From: an uncultured Halomonas sp.
GTDB lineage: Bacteria > Pseudomonadota > Gammaproteobacteria > Pseudomonadales > Halomonadaceae
Assembly: GCF_946887195.1 (NCBI RefSeq)
Contig: NZ_CAMPKE010000016.1
Coordinates: forward strand, 32,156 to 96,155
DNA length: 64,000 nt
Direction: 5' to 3'
The position numbers and the translations under genes are program-made. A model generated the notes under the pieces. That model was given only the letters and a program-made list of their open reading frames with translations. It was not told the origin of the DNA and did no database searches. Shown here piece by piece: positions 1-7,181 of this stretch (positions are counted from its first letter, which is position 1; every line of letters starts with the position of its first letter).

Positions 1-2
1 AT

Positions 3-347
3 CACGCCCTGGTGCTGCCGGGCGGGCTATTCAACCCCGATACGCTGCGCCAGGATGACAAGGCGCTGCGTTTTACCAAGCAATTCTTCGATGCCGGCAA
101 GCCGGTCGGTGCAATCTGCCATGGACCTTGGGTCATGATCAACGCCGGCGTCGTGAAGGGGCGCCGCATGACCTCGTATCCCTCGGTGTCTCAGGATCTC
201 AAGAATGCCGGTGCCGACTGGGTCGATCAGGAAGTCGTGGTCGATAGCGGCCTGGTCACCAGCCGCTCGCCGAAGGATCTCGAGGCCTTCTGCGGCAAGT
301 TGGTCGAGGAGATTGGCGAAGGGCGTCATTCCGAGCAGCACGCCTGA
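3..347 (+). CDS. DJ-1/PfpI family protein, 5' truncated by window edge
   Basis: This is the C-terminal part of a class I amidotransferase-like protein of the DJ-1/PfpI family, which includes intracellular proteases, deglycases and chaperones. The frame is open to the window edge and begins with a strand followed by LPGG, the usual oxyanion turn of the family. The nucleophile elbow is visible as AICHGPW with the reactive cysteine, and the residues after it (VVKGRRMTSYPSV) are typical of PfpI/YhbO-like members. Roughly the first third of a normal 180-residue protein is missing because the window starts inside the gene. A strong terminator follows 24 bases after the stop codon, so this is the last gene of its transcript. 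The exact activity cannot be decided from sequence. Confidence 0.88.
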   Translation, partial: HALVLPGGLFNPDTLRQDDKALRFTKQFFDAGKPVGAICHGPWVMINAGVVKGRRMTSYPSVSQDLKNAGADWVDQEVVVDSGLVTSRSPKDLEAFCGKLVEEIGEGRHSEQHA

Positions 348-370
348 TACCGAACGATGCCGGACTTGTT

Positions 371-399
371 CGCCCGCCTCGCTTCGAGGCGGGCGTTTT
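371..399 (+). terminator. Rho-independent terminator of the PfpI-family gene
   Basis: A perfect 11-bp G+C-rich stem (371-381 with 385-395) with a three-base loop is followed by TTTT. It lies just after the stop codon at 347 and before the App1-like gene. Confidence 0.88.
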
Positions 400-466
400 G
401 CGTGCCCGGCCCGCTAATCGCGCCCGCTCTTCCACCTGCCTGACATAACGGTTCGGAGAATTCTCC

Positions 467-1585
467 ATGTCGCGACGCGTTCCCCGCCCCATCAGCAAGG
501 TCGCCAGAAAGCTGTTGCATCTCGCCGCCCGGCCGATGAAATCGGACCGCGGACGCGGTGGCGTGGTCGTGCATGCCTACCGAGGTTATGGCTCGCAGCG
601 TGAGGTTTTCGTCACCGGGCGGGTATTCCGCCAGCCGAGCCTGGGGCTGCCCGCGCCCGAAGGCACCTTGCTCCGGGATCTGGTGGATGTGCTCAGGCGC
701 GGCCTGCGCTGGGGCGTCAAGCATGTCGAGGTCACCCTGACCCTGGAAGGCAACCGCAAGGCAGTGACCACCGATCGCGACGGCTATTTCGATATTCACA
801 TGGCGATCGACAAACCTCTGCCCGCCGAAAAGAGCTGGCATAACGGAGCTCTCGATATCGTCATGCGCGATGAGGATACCGTCAGCGACGAGGTGGAAAT
901 CTACATACCGCCGGCGGCGGTGGATCTGGTGGTGATCAGCGATATCGACGACACCGTGATGTATACCGGCGTCGCCAACAAGCTGAAGATGATGTATCGG
1001 CTGTTTTTCAGAAAGGCTCACCAGCGCACGGCGTTTCCCGGTGTCGCGGCGTTCTACCGGGCGCTGTTCGCCGGTGCCGATGGCCAGCGCCGACGCCCCA
1101 TGCTGTATGTGTCGCGCGGCCCATGGAGCATCTACGAGATGCTCGAGGAGTTCTTCCAAAGCAATGACATCCCGGTGGGACCGATCCTGTTTCTTCGCGA
1201 ATGGGGCTTGACCTTGCAGCGCCCGTTGCCACGCAAGGCCGAGGATCACAAGGCCCGGCTGATCGAGCAGATGCTCTCGCTCTACGATGACCTGCCCTTC
1301 GTGCTGATCGGCGACAGCGGCCAGCGCGATCCCGAGGTCTACTCGCAGATCGTGCGTGAATACCCTGGCCGCATCCGCGCGATCTACATCCGTAACGTCG
1401 GTCACGATGCCACGCGCGACGCCGCCATCGCCGAGCTTGCGGGCAGCGTCGAGGACGACGGCTGCCAACTGGTACTGGCCTCGGATAGCGCGGCCATGGC
1501 CGAGCATGCCTACGCGCATGGCCTGATTTCCGCCGTCGGCCTCGACGCCGTGAGGGAAGACAGCCGGCGCGACGACCAGGACTGA
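467..1585 (+). CDS. App1/DUF2183 family phosphatidate phosphatase-like protein
   Basis: A 372-residue protein with the catalytic domain named after yeast App1, a Mg-dependent phosphatidate phosphatase with a HAD-like active site. The HAD motif DIDDTV is at residues 159-164, preceded by hydrophobic strand VDLVVIS, and a later strand and acid pair appear in FVLIGDSGQRD. The stretch YVSRGPWSIY is characteristic of DUF2183. The N-terminal 150 residues carry the beta-rich region found in bacterial homologues. The ATG at 467 has GGAGA 7 bases upstream. No signal peptide is evident. The bacterial substrate is not established; a lipid phosphate is the family-based guess. It stands alone between the PfpI terminator and the accessory module. 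Confidence 0.85.
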   Translation: MSRRVPRPISKVARKLLHLAARPMKSDRGRGGVVVHAYRGYGSQREVFVTGRVFRQPSLGLPAPEGTLLRDLVDVLRRGLRWGVKHVEVTLTLEGNRKAVTTDRDGYFDIHMAIDKPLPAEKSWHNGALDIVMRDEDTVSDEVEIYIPPAAVDLVVISDIDDTVMYTGVANKLKMMYRLFFRKAHQRTAFPGVAAFYRALFAGADGQRRRPMLYVSRGPWSIYEMLEEFFQSNDIPVGPILFLREWGLTLQRPLPRKAEDHKARLIEQMLSLYDDLPFVLIGDSGQRDPEVYSQIVREYPGRIRAIYIRNVGHDATRDAAIAELAGSVEDDGCQLVLASDSAAMAEHAYAHGLISAVGLDAVREDSRRDDQD

Positions 1586-1653
1586 ACCTACCTTAGAAGC
1601 CGATTGCGTGCCGCGATACGGCCGATTCAGCATGCCTTTCACTTTTTTCTGTC

Positions 1654-1682
1654 TTGCGCGGATTAGCGAGATATGCTTTATT
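1654..1682 (+). promoter_or_regulatory. Candidate sigma-70 promoter of the PuuE-like/ABC module
   Basis: TTGCGC (1654-1659) and TTTATT (1677-1682) are separated by 17 bases, a moderate match to -35/-10 boxes. It lies upstream of the start at 1767 and immediately before the candidate operator at 1688-1708, which fits repression by the module's GntR regulator. This is pattern matching only. Confidence 0.4.
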
Positions 1683-1687
1683 GAAAA

Positions 1688-1708
1688 TGTGCGCAAAATT
1701 GCGTGCAA
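1688..1708 (+). promoter_or_regulatory. Candidate GntR operator (shared motif, copy 1)
   Basis: TGTGCGCAA (1688-1696) is followed two bases later by TTGCGTGCAA (1699-1708). Both nonamers TGTGCGCAA and TTGCGTGCA also occur, in swapped order, upstream of the GntR gene at 7033-7054. The position just downstream of a candidate promoter suits a repressor site. Binding by the GntR protein is inferred. Confidence 0.5.
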
Positions 1709-1766
1709 TAATATCCGCAAACTTTTGCGCCATGATCCGCTGCCAATCGCCGCATGGAGAATCGCA

Positions 1767-2657
1767 ATGCATGAGTCCCGTGACCTCGTGGGATACGCAG
1801 GCCATCCACCCGCAGGTCGATGGCTGAATGGCGCTCGTCTCGCCATCAATGTCGTGGTGAACTACGAGGAGGGCTCGGAGCGATCCTTTGCGATGGGCGA
1901 TCCCGATCAAGAATCCATGACCGAATGGGGCAATTATGTCGTCGCCTCGAATATTCGTAACTTGGCCATGGAATCCATGTACGAATACGGCTCTCGAGTT
2001 GGCATCTGGCGAATACTCGACATATTGAAAGAAGCCAATGTTCCCTCGACTTTCTTTGCCTGCGCTATCGCACTGGAGCAGAATCCAGCCGTCGCTCGGC
2101 GCGCGGTCGCCGATGGCCATGAAATATGCAGTCACGGCTATCGTTGGGAAGAAGTCTTCAAACTATCCGAAGAGCAGGAGCGTGAACATATCCGGCTGGC
2201 TCTCGAATCCTTCGAAAAAACCTGCGGTAAGCGTCCGGTAGGCTGGTACTGCCGTTACGGACCGAGCGTTCGCACTCGCCGGCTGCTAATCGAGGAAGGC
2301 GGATTTCTCTACGACTCCGATGCCTATAACGATGACGTGCCTTATTTCGTCGAGATCGAAGCGCATCGCCATCTGGTTGTACCCTACACCTCCGACACCA
2401 ACGATTTTCGGTTCTGGATCACACCCGGCTTATCGACCGGGAAGGAATTTCTGGATTATCTGATTGAAAGTTTTGACGTCTTATACGAGGAAGCCGCGCA
2501 CGGCCCACGCATGATGTCGATCGGTTTACATCCGCGCATGATTGGGCGCCCAGGGCGAATACGCTCACTCCAACGGTTCATTGAGTATGCGCAGGGTTTT
2601 TCCGATATCTGGTTCACGACCAGGGAGCAGATCGCTCGCGAATGGATCAAGCGATAA
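1767..2657 (+). CDS. PuuE-like polysaccharide-deacetylase-fold hydrolase
   Basis: A 296-residue NodB-fold protein closely resembling PuuE-type allantoinases, which open the hydantoin ring of allantoin. Shared signatures include RDLVGYAGHPP near the start, VVNYEEGSER, MYEYGSRVGIWR, SHGYRWEE, PYTSDTNDFRFW and SIGLHPRMIGRP. Like PuuE it lacks the usual zinc-binding DD and HxxxH motifs of chitin deacetylases. One active-site loop differs: PuuE proteins usually have GWYTGR where this has GWYCRY. The ATG at 1767 is chosen because it has GGAG 7 bases upstream and begins where homology begins; an upstream in-frame start at 1608 adds unlikely residues. No purine genes are nearby, so another amide or hydantoin substrate is possible. 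First gene of an A+T-richer module with an amino-acid ABC transporter. Confidence 0.8.
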   Translation: MHESRDLVGYAGHPPAGRWLNGARLAINVVVNYEEGSERSFAMGDPDQESMTEWGNYVVASNIRNLAMESMYEYGSRVGIWRILDILKEANVPSTFFACAIALEQNPAVARRAVADGHEICSHGYRWEEVFKLSEEQEREHIRLALESFEKTCGKRPVGWYCRYGPSVRTRRLLIEEGGFLYDSDAYNDDVPYFVEIEAHRHLVVPYTSDTNDFRFWITPGLSTGKEFLDYLIESFDVLYEEAAHGPRMMSIGLHPRMIGRPGRIRSLQRFIEYAQGFSDIWFTTREQIAREWIKR

Positions 2658-2711
2658 GCAATTTGGAGGCTAGGTGATCTTTCGGTACCAGGATCACTGA
2701 CTGCAACCAAA

Positions 2712-2732
2712 GACAATCTCTTAGGGATTGTC
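2712..2732 (+). promoter_or_regulatory. Inverted repeat in the leader of the ABC binding-protein gene
   Basis: A 9-bp stem (2712-2720 with 2724-2732, one G-T pair) with a three-base loop sits 31 bases before the ATG at 2764. It is not followed by a T run, so it could be an RNA processing or stabilising hairpin, or an operator. The role is unknown. Confidence 0.35.
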
Positions 2733-2763
2733 AATAAAACAATCAGCCAACAAGGAAAACAAA

Positions 2764-3552
2764 ATGAAAAATCTAATCACTATTCTCGGAGCTACTATCG
2801 CCTTCTCCCTATCTGCGACGGCTAGCGCAAAGACGTTGGAGGTAGGAGCTAATATCGGCAACCTGCCATGGGAATTTCAAAACGAACAAGGCGAATATGT
2901 CGGATTTGAAATCGATCTCGCCAAGGAAGTGGCCGAGCGCCTCGGCTACGACGAGGTAAATATTAGCAACATCCCATTCAACGGTTTATTTTCGGCCGTA
3001 CAATCGGGCCGCATCGATGTAGCCGTTTCATCGATCACCATAACCGATGAACGGCTTAAATCGGTATCGTTCGCCCAACCTTATTATGACAGCGATCAGT
3101 CCTTGTCTACTACCAAAGACTCAGGCATAGAAGGCCTGGATGATCTTGAAGGCAAGATCGTGGGAGTCGATACCGGCTCCACGGGTGATATTTGGGCAAC
3201 TGGGCATCAGTCCGAGTATGGCATCAGTCAGATTCGCCGCTACGAGGGTCTACAACCGGCGATGCTGGACCTGACCACCAGCCGCCTGGATGCCTACATC
3301 TCCGACATACCCGCAGTGCAATACTATATAAAGGACAAGCCCGCCCTGGCGGTGGTTGACCGCATTCCCACTGGCGAGCAGTACTCCATGATGTTCGCCA
3401 AAAACTCCAAGCTAACCTCCCAATTCAATGATGTCCTTACCGAGCTAAAAAATGAGGGCTATATCGCCAACCTTCACGAAAAATGGTTCGGAGTATTGCC
3501 TGACGAGGGCACCAGCACCGTTGAGGTTTATGACCTTCCTAAAACAAAATAA
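2764..3552 (+). CDS. Polar amino-acid ABC transporter, periplasmic binding protein
   Basis: A 262-residue periplasmic solute-binding protein of the family 3 type. It has a clear signal peptide (MKNLITILGATIAFSLSATASA, cleaved near residue 22), the hallmark GFEIDLAKEVAERLG, and the second-lobe DLEGKIVGVDTGS. These proteins bind polar amino acids, amines or opine-like compounds. AAGGA lies 7 bases before the ATG at 2764. Genes for the matching permease and ATPase follow directly. Codon use is noticeably A/T-richer than in flanking core genes, in line with acquisition by transfer. The ligand is unknown; the neighbouring hydrolase and PLP enzyme suggest an amino-acid derivative. Confidence 0.9.
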   Translation: MKNLITILGATIAFSLSATASAKTLEVGANIGNLPWEFQNEQGEYVGFEIDLAKEVAERLGYDEVNISNIPFNGLFSAVQSGRIDVAVSSITITDERLKSVSFAQPYYDSDQSLSTTKDSGIEGLDDLEGKIVGVDTGSTGDIWATGHQSEYGISQIRRYEGLQPAMLDLTTSRLDAYISDIPAVQYYIKDKPALAVVDRIPTGEQYSMMFAKNSKLTSQFNDVLTELKNEGYIANLHEKWFGVLPDEGTSTVEVYDLPKTK

Positions 3553-3623
3553 CTCGTACCAAACTGGCGGTGAAGGAGCACCGCCATCGATTGGTAAAAC
3601 CCAGCACGTCAAAGGGATGATTC

Positions 3624-4295
3624 ATGGACATTGTCCAAACCTTCTTTAACTGGTCTGTGCTTGAGCAATATTTTCCCATGTTGCTTATGGGCTTAGGCCG
3701 CACATTGATGCTCGGCTTTCTGAGTATTATATTTGGCCTTATCGGCGGCCTCGTATTAGCAATGCTTCGCCTTTACTCACCGGCACCGATTCGTATCATT
3801 ACCATTGCATATATAGATGTTTTCCGAGCTCTCCCTGTGCTGGTCTGGCTAGTAATCGTCTATTATGCATTGCCTTTCGTTGGCCTTACCTTATCGCCCT
3901 TCGCTGCCGCCTGTACCGCGCTGACCATGATTTCCAGCGCCTATGCCGCGGAAATCTATCGCGCCGGTATCGAGGCGGTACCCAAGGGTCAATTCGAAGC
4001 CGCTCAATCCATGGGGCTTAGCCAATATCATGTGATGCGTGATGTCGTTCTACCGCAAGCTTTTCGCATCATTATACCTCCGCTGACAAGCAATTGTATC
4101 AATGTCATAAAAGACACAGCTCTTGCATCGGTGGTGGCCTTGCCAGATCTTCTCAAGCAGGCGACCCAAGCTCAAGCGCTTGCAGCCAACCCCACACCAT
4201 TAATCGGCGCAGCTTTGCTTTATTTGTTGATACTGCTGCCACTCGTGCGCTTGGTCGCTCTGCTGGAGCGCCGATTTTCAGCAGGGAGAAGCTAA
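3624..4295 (+). CDS. Polar amino-acid ABC transporter, permease
   Basis: A 223-residue inner-membrane permease of the HisM/GlnP family. Hydrophobic segments span the protein, and the cytoplasmic EAA loop is present as [25 protein letters not shown] read in parts (residues around 128-152), the contact site for the ATPase. Only one permease gene is present, so it probably works as a homodimer. AAAGGGA precedes the ATG at 3624. Its stop codon overlaps the start of the ATPase gene by one base (TAATG), which implies translational coupling. Confidence 0.9.
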   Translation: MDIVQTFFNWSVLEQYFPMLLMGLGRTLMLGFLSIIFGLIGGLVLAMLRLYSPAPIRIITIAYIDVFRALPVLVWLVIVYYALPFVGLTLSPFAAACTALTMISSAYAAEIYRAGIEAVPKGQFEAAQSMGLSQYHVMRDVVLPQAFRIIIPPLTSNCINVIKDTALASVVALPDLLKQATQAQALAANPTPLIGAALLYLLILLPLVRLVALLERRFSAGRS

Positions 4296-5035
4296 TGACT
4301 AGTCAGCCAATTATCCAAATTCGAGATGTGGGAAAGCACTTTGGTAATTTTCAGGCTCTAAAGGGCATTAATCTCAATGTCGACGAGGGCGAGGTTATCG
4401 CAGTTATCGGCCCTTCCGGGTCAGGGAAGTCCACACTGATTCGATGCATTAACCTTTTGGAAGCTTATGACCAAGGTGAAATTACCGTCGATGGAATTCG
4501 CGTGGAACGTGGCCGCAATCTCGTGGAAGTGCGTAAAGACGTCGGCATGGTATTCCAAGGGTTCAACCTGTTTCCGAATATGACTGTATTGCAAAACGTC
4601 GCATTAGGGCCAAAGCGCGTGCGTGGCTTATCCGGGGCCCAGGCAGAGGCCCGCGGAATGGAGTTGCTCGAACGCGTTGGTATTGCCCAGCAGGCACATA
4701 AATATCCATCTCAGTTATCCGGGGGTCAACAACAGCGTGTAGGCATCGCACGGGCTCTAGCCAACGAGCCGCGCGTATTGCTGTTTGATGAGCCAACCTC
4801 GGCGCTGGACCCGGAGATGGTCGGCGAAGTATTGGAAGTCATCAAGAAACTGACTTTATCCGGAGTCACCATGATATTGGTCACCCACGAGATGGGCTTC
4901 GCAAGACATGTCGCCAATCGCGTGGTCTTCATGGAGGCTGGAAGAATCGTGGAAATAGACGATCCGGAGAGCTTATTCGCCTCACCGCGCGAAGGGCGTA
5001 CACGCGCCTTTCTTAATGCCGTACTCCATCACTGA
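4295..5035 (+). CDS. Polar amino-acid ABC transporter, ATP-binding protein
   Basis: A 246-residue ABC ATPase of the GlnQ/HisP type. It has a complete Walker A (GPSGSGKST), Q-loop (FQGFNLFPN), signature (LSGGQQQR), Walker B ([13 protein letters not shown]) and switch histidine (VTHE). The ATG at 4295 overlaps the permease stop by one base and has GGGAGAA upstream; a longer in-frame extension back to 4094 lies over the permease gene and is not used. It energises uptake through the preceding permease and binding protein. Confidence 0.92.
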   Translation: MTSQPIIQIRDVGKHFGNFQALKGINLNVDEGEVIAVIGPSGSGKSTLIRCINLLEAYDQGEITVDGIRVERGRNLVEVRKDVGMVFQGFNLFPNMTVLQNVALGPKRVRGLSGAQAEARGMELLERVGIAQQAHKYPSQLSGGQQQRVGIARALANEPRVLLFDEPTSALDPEMVGEVLEVIKKLTLSGVTMILVTHEMGFARHVANRVVFMEAGRIVEIDDPESLFASPREGRTRAFLNAVLHH

Positions 5036-5053
5036 CATGAAAAAAGGAGAACA

Positions 5054-6280
5054 ATGATGCGTCTGGATATCGACTATGCAAGAGATCAGTTCCCCGCGCT
5101 GCATGGCGATTGGGCTTACCTGGACAATGCCGGCGGCTCTCAAGTCCCCAAAATGGTAACCGATCGAATTAGTGACTATTTACTCTCCACTAATGTCCAA
5201 CTCGGCGCCAGTTATGCACCGAGTCAATTAGCGGCAGAAAGAGTCGCTAATGGACGCGCTGGAGTAGCGCAACTAGTCAACGCTCAGCATGTGGAAGAAA
5301 TGGTATTCGGTCCGAGTACTACCGTTCTTCTTCGCTTCTTGGCCGACGCCATGGCGAGCCAGTTCAATCCGGGTGACGAGATCATCGTTACCAATACCGA
5401 CCACGAGAGCAACATTGGACCTTGGCTGCGTCTTCGCGAGCGTGGCGTCAACATTCGCTTCTGGAATTGCAATTCCGAGACTCTGGAGCTGGAGCTGGAA
5501 ACACTCGGCGAACTCATGAACGAACGCACTCGCCTGGTTTGCGTCACCCATGTTTCCAACCTGCTCGGCACGATCAATCCGGTAAAGCGTATTGCGCATT
5601 TCGTTCATGAACGTGGCGCCAAGCTATGCGTGGACGGGGTAGCCTACGCACCGCATCGGGCCATCGATGTCACCGATTGGGACGTCGATTTCTACTGTTT
5701 CAGTCTTTATAAGGTTTACGGCCCTCATCTGGCGGCACTTTTCGTCAAGCGAGATATTTTGCTGGATTTGGATAACATCTATCACCATTTCTTCGATAAG
5801 CAACATATCCCCAACAAGCTGGAGCCCGGCAATCTCAACTATGAATTGACTTATGCCTGCGGCGCCATTGTCGAATACCTGGAGGGCCTGGTGCAACGTC
5901 AGGAGGCATCGGTGTCCGGCCGCGAGGCGATCGAGCAGGCTTTCGCGGCCATTGCCGAGCACGAGGCGCGTATCGGCGAGATACTGCTAGCCTTTCTGCG
6001 TCAGCGGGATAACGTGCGCATTATCGGACGGCCGGAGTCCGATGCCGATCGTCGAGTCCCTACCATCAGTTTCGTGGTGGACGGAATGACATCGGACGAC
6101 ATCGTGCATCGCGTGGACGAAGCCCACATGGGGATACGCTTCGGCGACTTTTATGCTCGCAGGTTAGTGGAAGACCTGGGCCTTTCGAAAGTCAATGGGG
6201 TCGTCAGGGTGTCCATGGTTCATTACAACACCGAGGATGAAATTCATCGTCTGGTGAAAACCCTGGACGATATTATCTAG
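5054..6280 (+). CDS. Class V aminotransferase/cysteine desulfurase-like PLP enzyme
   Basis: A 408-residue fold-type I PLP enzyme of aminotransferase class V. The start YLDNAGGSQVP and the overall layout resemble the cysteine-desulfurase-like VC1184 subfamily rather than IscS or SufS. The PLP lysine is in FSLYKVYGPH (near residue 222), with DGVAYAPHRAIDV providing the cofactor-binding aspartate and an upstream histidine. Members of this subfamily may be lyases, epimerases or desulfurases; none of the housekeeping suf or isc genes is nearby. AAGGAGA sits 3 bases before the ATG at 5054 and 6 before a second ATG at 5057, so the second may be the true start. Its 3' end overlaps the convergent GntR gene by 4 bases. 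The substrate is presumably imported by the adjacent transporter. Confidence 0.82.
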   Translation: MMRLDIDYARDQFPALHGDWAYLDNAGGSQVPKMVTDRISDYLLSTNVQLGASYAPSQLAAERVANGRAGVAQLVNAQHVEEMVFGPSTTVLLRFLADAMASQFNPGDEIIVTNTDHESNIGPWLRLRERGVNIRFWNCNSETLELELETLGELMNERTRLVCVTHVSNLLGTINPVKRIAHFVHERGAKLCVDGVAYAPHRAIDVTDWDVDFYCFSLYKVYGPHLAALFVKRDILLDLDNIYHHFFDKQHIPNKLEPGNLNYELTYACGAIVEYLEGLVQRQEASVSGREAIEQAFAAIAEHEARIGEILLAFLRQRDNVRIIGRPESDADRRVPTISFVVDGMTSDDIVHRVDEAHMGIRFGDFYARRLVEDLGLSKVNGVVRVSMVHYNTEDEIHRLVKTLDDII

Positions 6281-7005
6281 GATTGGTCCTTCAGTGGCTC
6301 GGCGAAGCCGGCTTCATAAATGTCGGCTTCGCTACGCCGCTTGCTCGAGAGATCCAGGCTGTGAAAAATATGCCGGCAGTGTTCCATGGCGGCCTCGGCG
6401 GCGGCTTCCGCGCGCCTGGCCTCGATCAGGTCCACGATCTCGCGGTGCTCTTCCACCAGGCATAGCACGCCCGATCTGCGCTCATAAAGAGATTGAATGA
6501 TGCAGAAGCGGCGCACGAGAGGCTTGATGATATCCGTCAGTACGATGTTGCCGGCAACCTCTGCAAGCAGAACGTGGAAATCGCCCGAGATGCGATTGAC
6601 GCCGGCACTGTTACCGGCAAACGCCACGTGCTCGGTATCGAGATGCTCACGCAACCGCCGAATGCCGCTCGCATCCACTCGCTCGCAGGCCACCCGGGCA
6701 ACGGCCCCTTCGACGTGTAGCCTGGCTTCGAAGATATCATATGCCTCCTCGACCGACGGCAGCGATACGAAAGCTCCTCGATGCATCTCGAAGCAGATCA
6801 GGCGCTCGGCAGTCAAACGAGTCAGCGCTCGCCTCACTCGGCTGCGCGGCATCCGGTAAGCGGCGGCCAATTTGGCCTCGTTGAGTCGCTCACCCGGACG
6901 CAAGCGTTTATCGATGAGGGCATCGACGATTCGCTCGTAGATGATGTCTTCGGCTTGGGTCGAGTCGCTACTCGGCGTTCCGGATGCCTTCTTTTCCCTA
7001 TTCAT
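6277..7005 (-). CDS. GntR family transcriptional regulator, FCD (FadR) subfamily
   Basis: A 242-residue regulator. Residues about 20-85 form a winged helix-turn-helix with the GntR pattern (RLNEAKLAAAYRMPRSRVRRALTRL), followed by an all-helical FCD ligand domain containing FEARLHVEGAVARVA and the metal-site-like FHVLLAEVAGN and EEHREIVDLIEARRAEAA. It is convergent to the catabolic/uptake genes at 1767-6280. Its own promoter region carries the two short motifs that also occur before the PuuE-like gene, which suggests that it represses both that operon and itself. The effector is unknown and may be the imported compound or a breakdown product. Confidence 0.88.
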   Translation of the reverse strand: MNREKKASGTPSSDSTQAEDIIYERIVDALIDKRLRPGERLNEAKLAAAYRMPRSRVRRALTRLTAERLICFEMHRGAFVSLPSVEEAYDIFEARLHVEGAVARVACERVDASGIRRLREHLDTEHVAFAGNSAGVNRISGDFHVLLAEVAGNIVLTDIIKPLVRRFCIIQSLYERRSGVLCLVEEHREIVDLIEARRAEAAAEAAMEHCRHIFHSLDLSSKRRSEADIYEAGFAEPLKDQS

Positions 7006-7032
7006 GGGTCAGTAGCCATGCTTCCCTAATAG

Positions 7033-7066
7033 TTGCGCACAATCGTGCACGCAAAATAACAGTCAA
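7033..7066 (-). promoter_or_regulatory. Candidate gntR promoter with operator (shared motif, copy 2)
   Basis: On the minus strand TTGACT (7066-7061) forms a good -35 box. Just downstream are TTGCGTGCA (7054-7046) and TGTGCGCAA (7041-7033), the same nonamers found at 1688-1708. The motifs would overlap the -10 region, as expected for autorepression. This is inference from pattern alone. Confidence 0.5.
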
Positions 7067-7181
7067 TAATGTATTGCCATTGTACTATGACGCTGCGCGA
7101 AAGCACCACACGACCCAGCTCTAGTGGCTGTACCCGATCCTCATGAGTCGACTGGAAATCGTCGTTAGACAGCCGCCCCCG

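Noticed and set aside
326..1849. A 507-codon open frame on the minus strand over the App1-like gene
   Set aside because: It mirrors the plus-strand gene in G+C-rich DNA, has no recognisable domain and spans an intergenic terminator; the App1-like gene accounts for the region.
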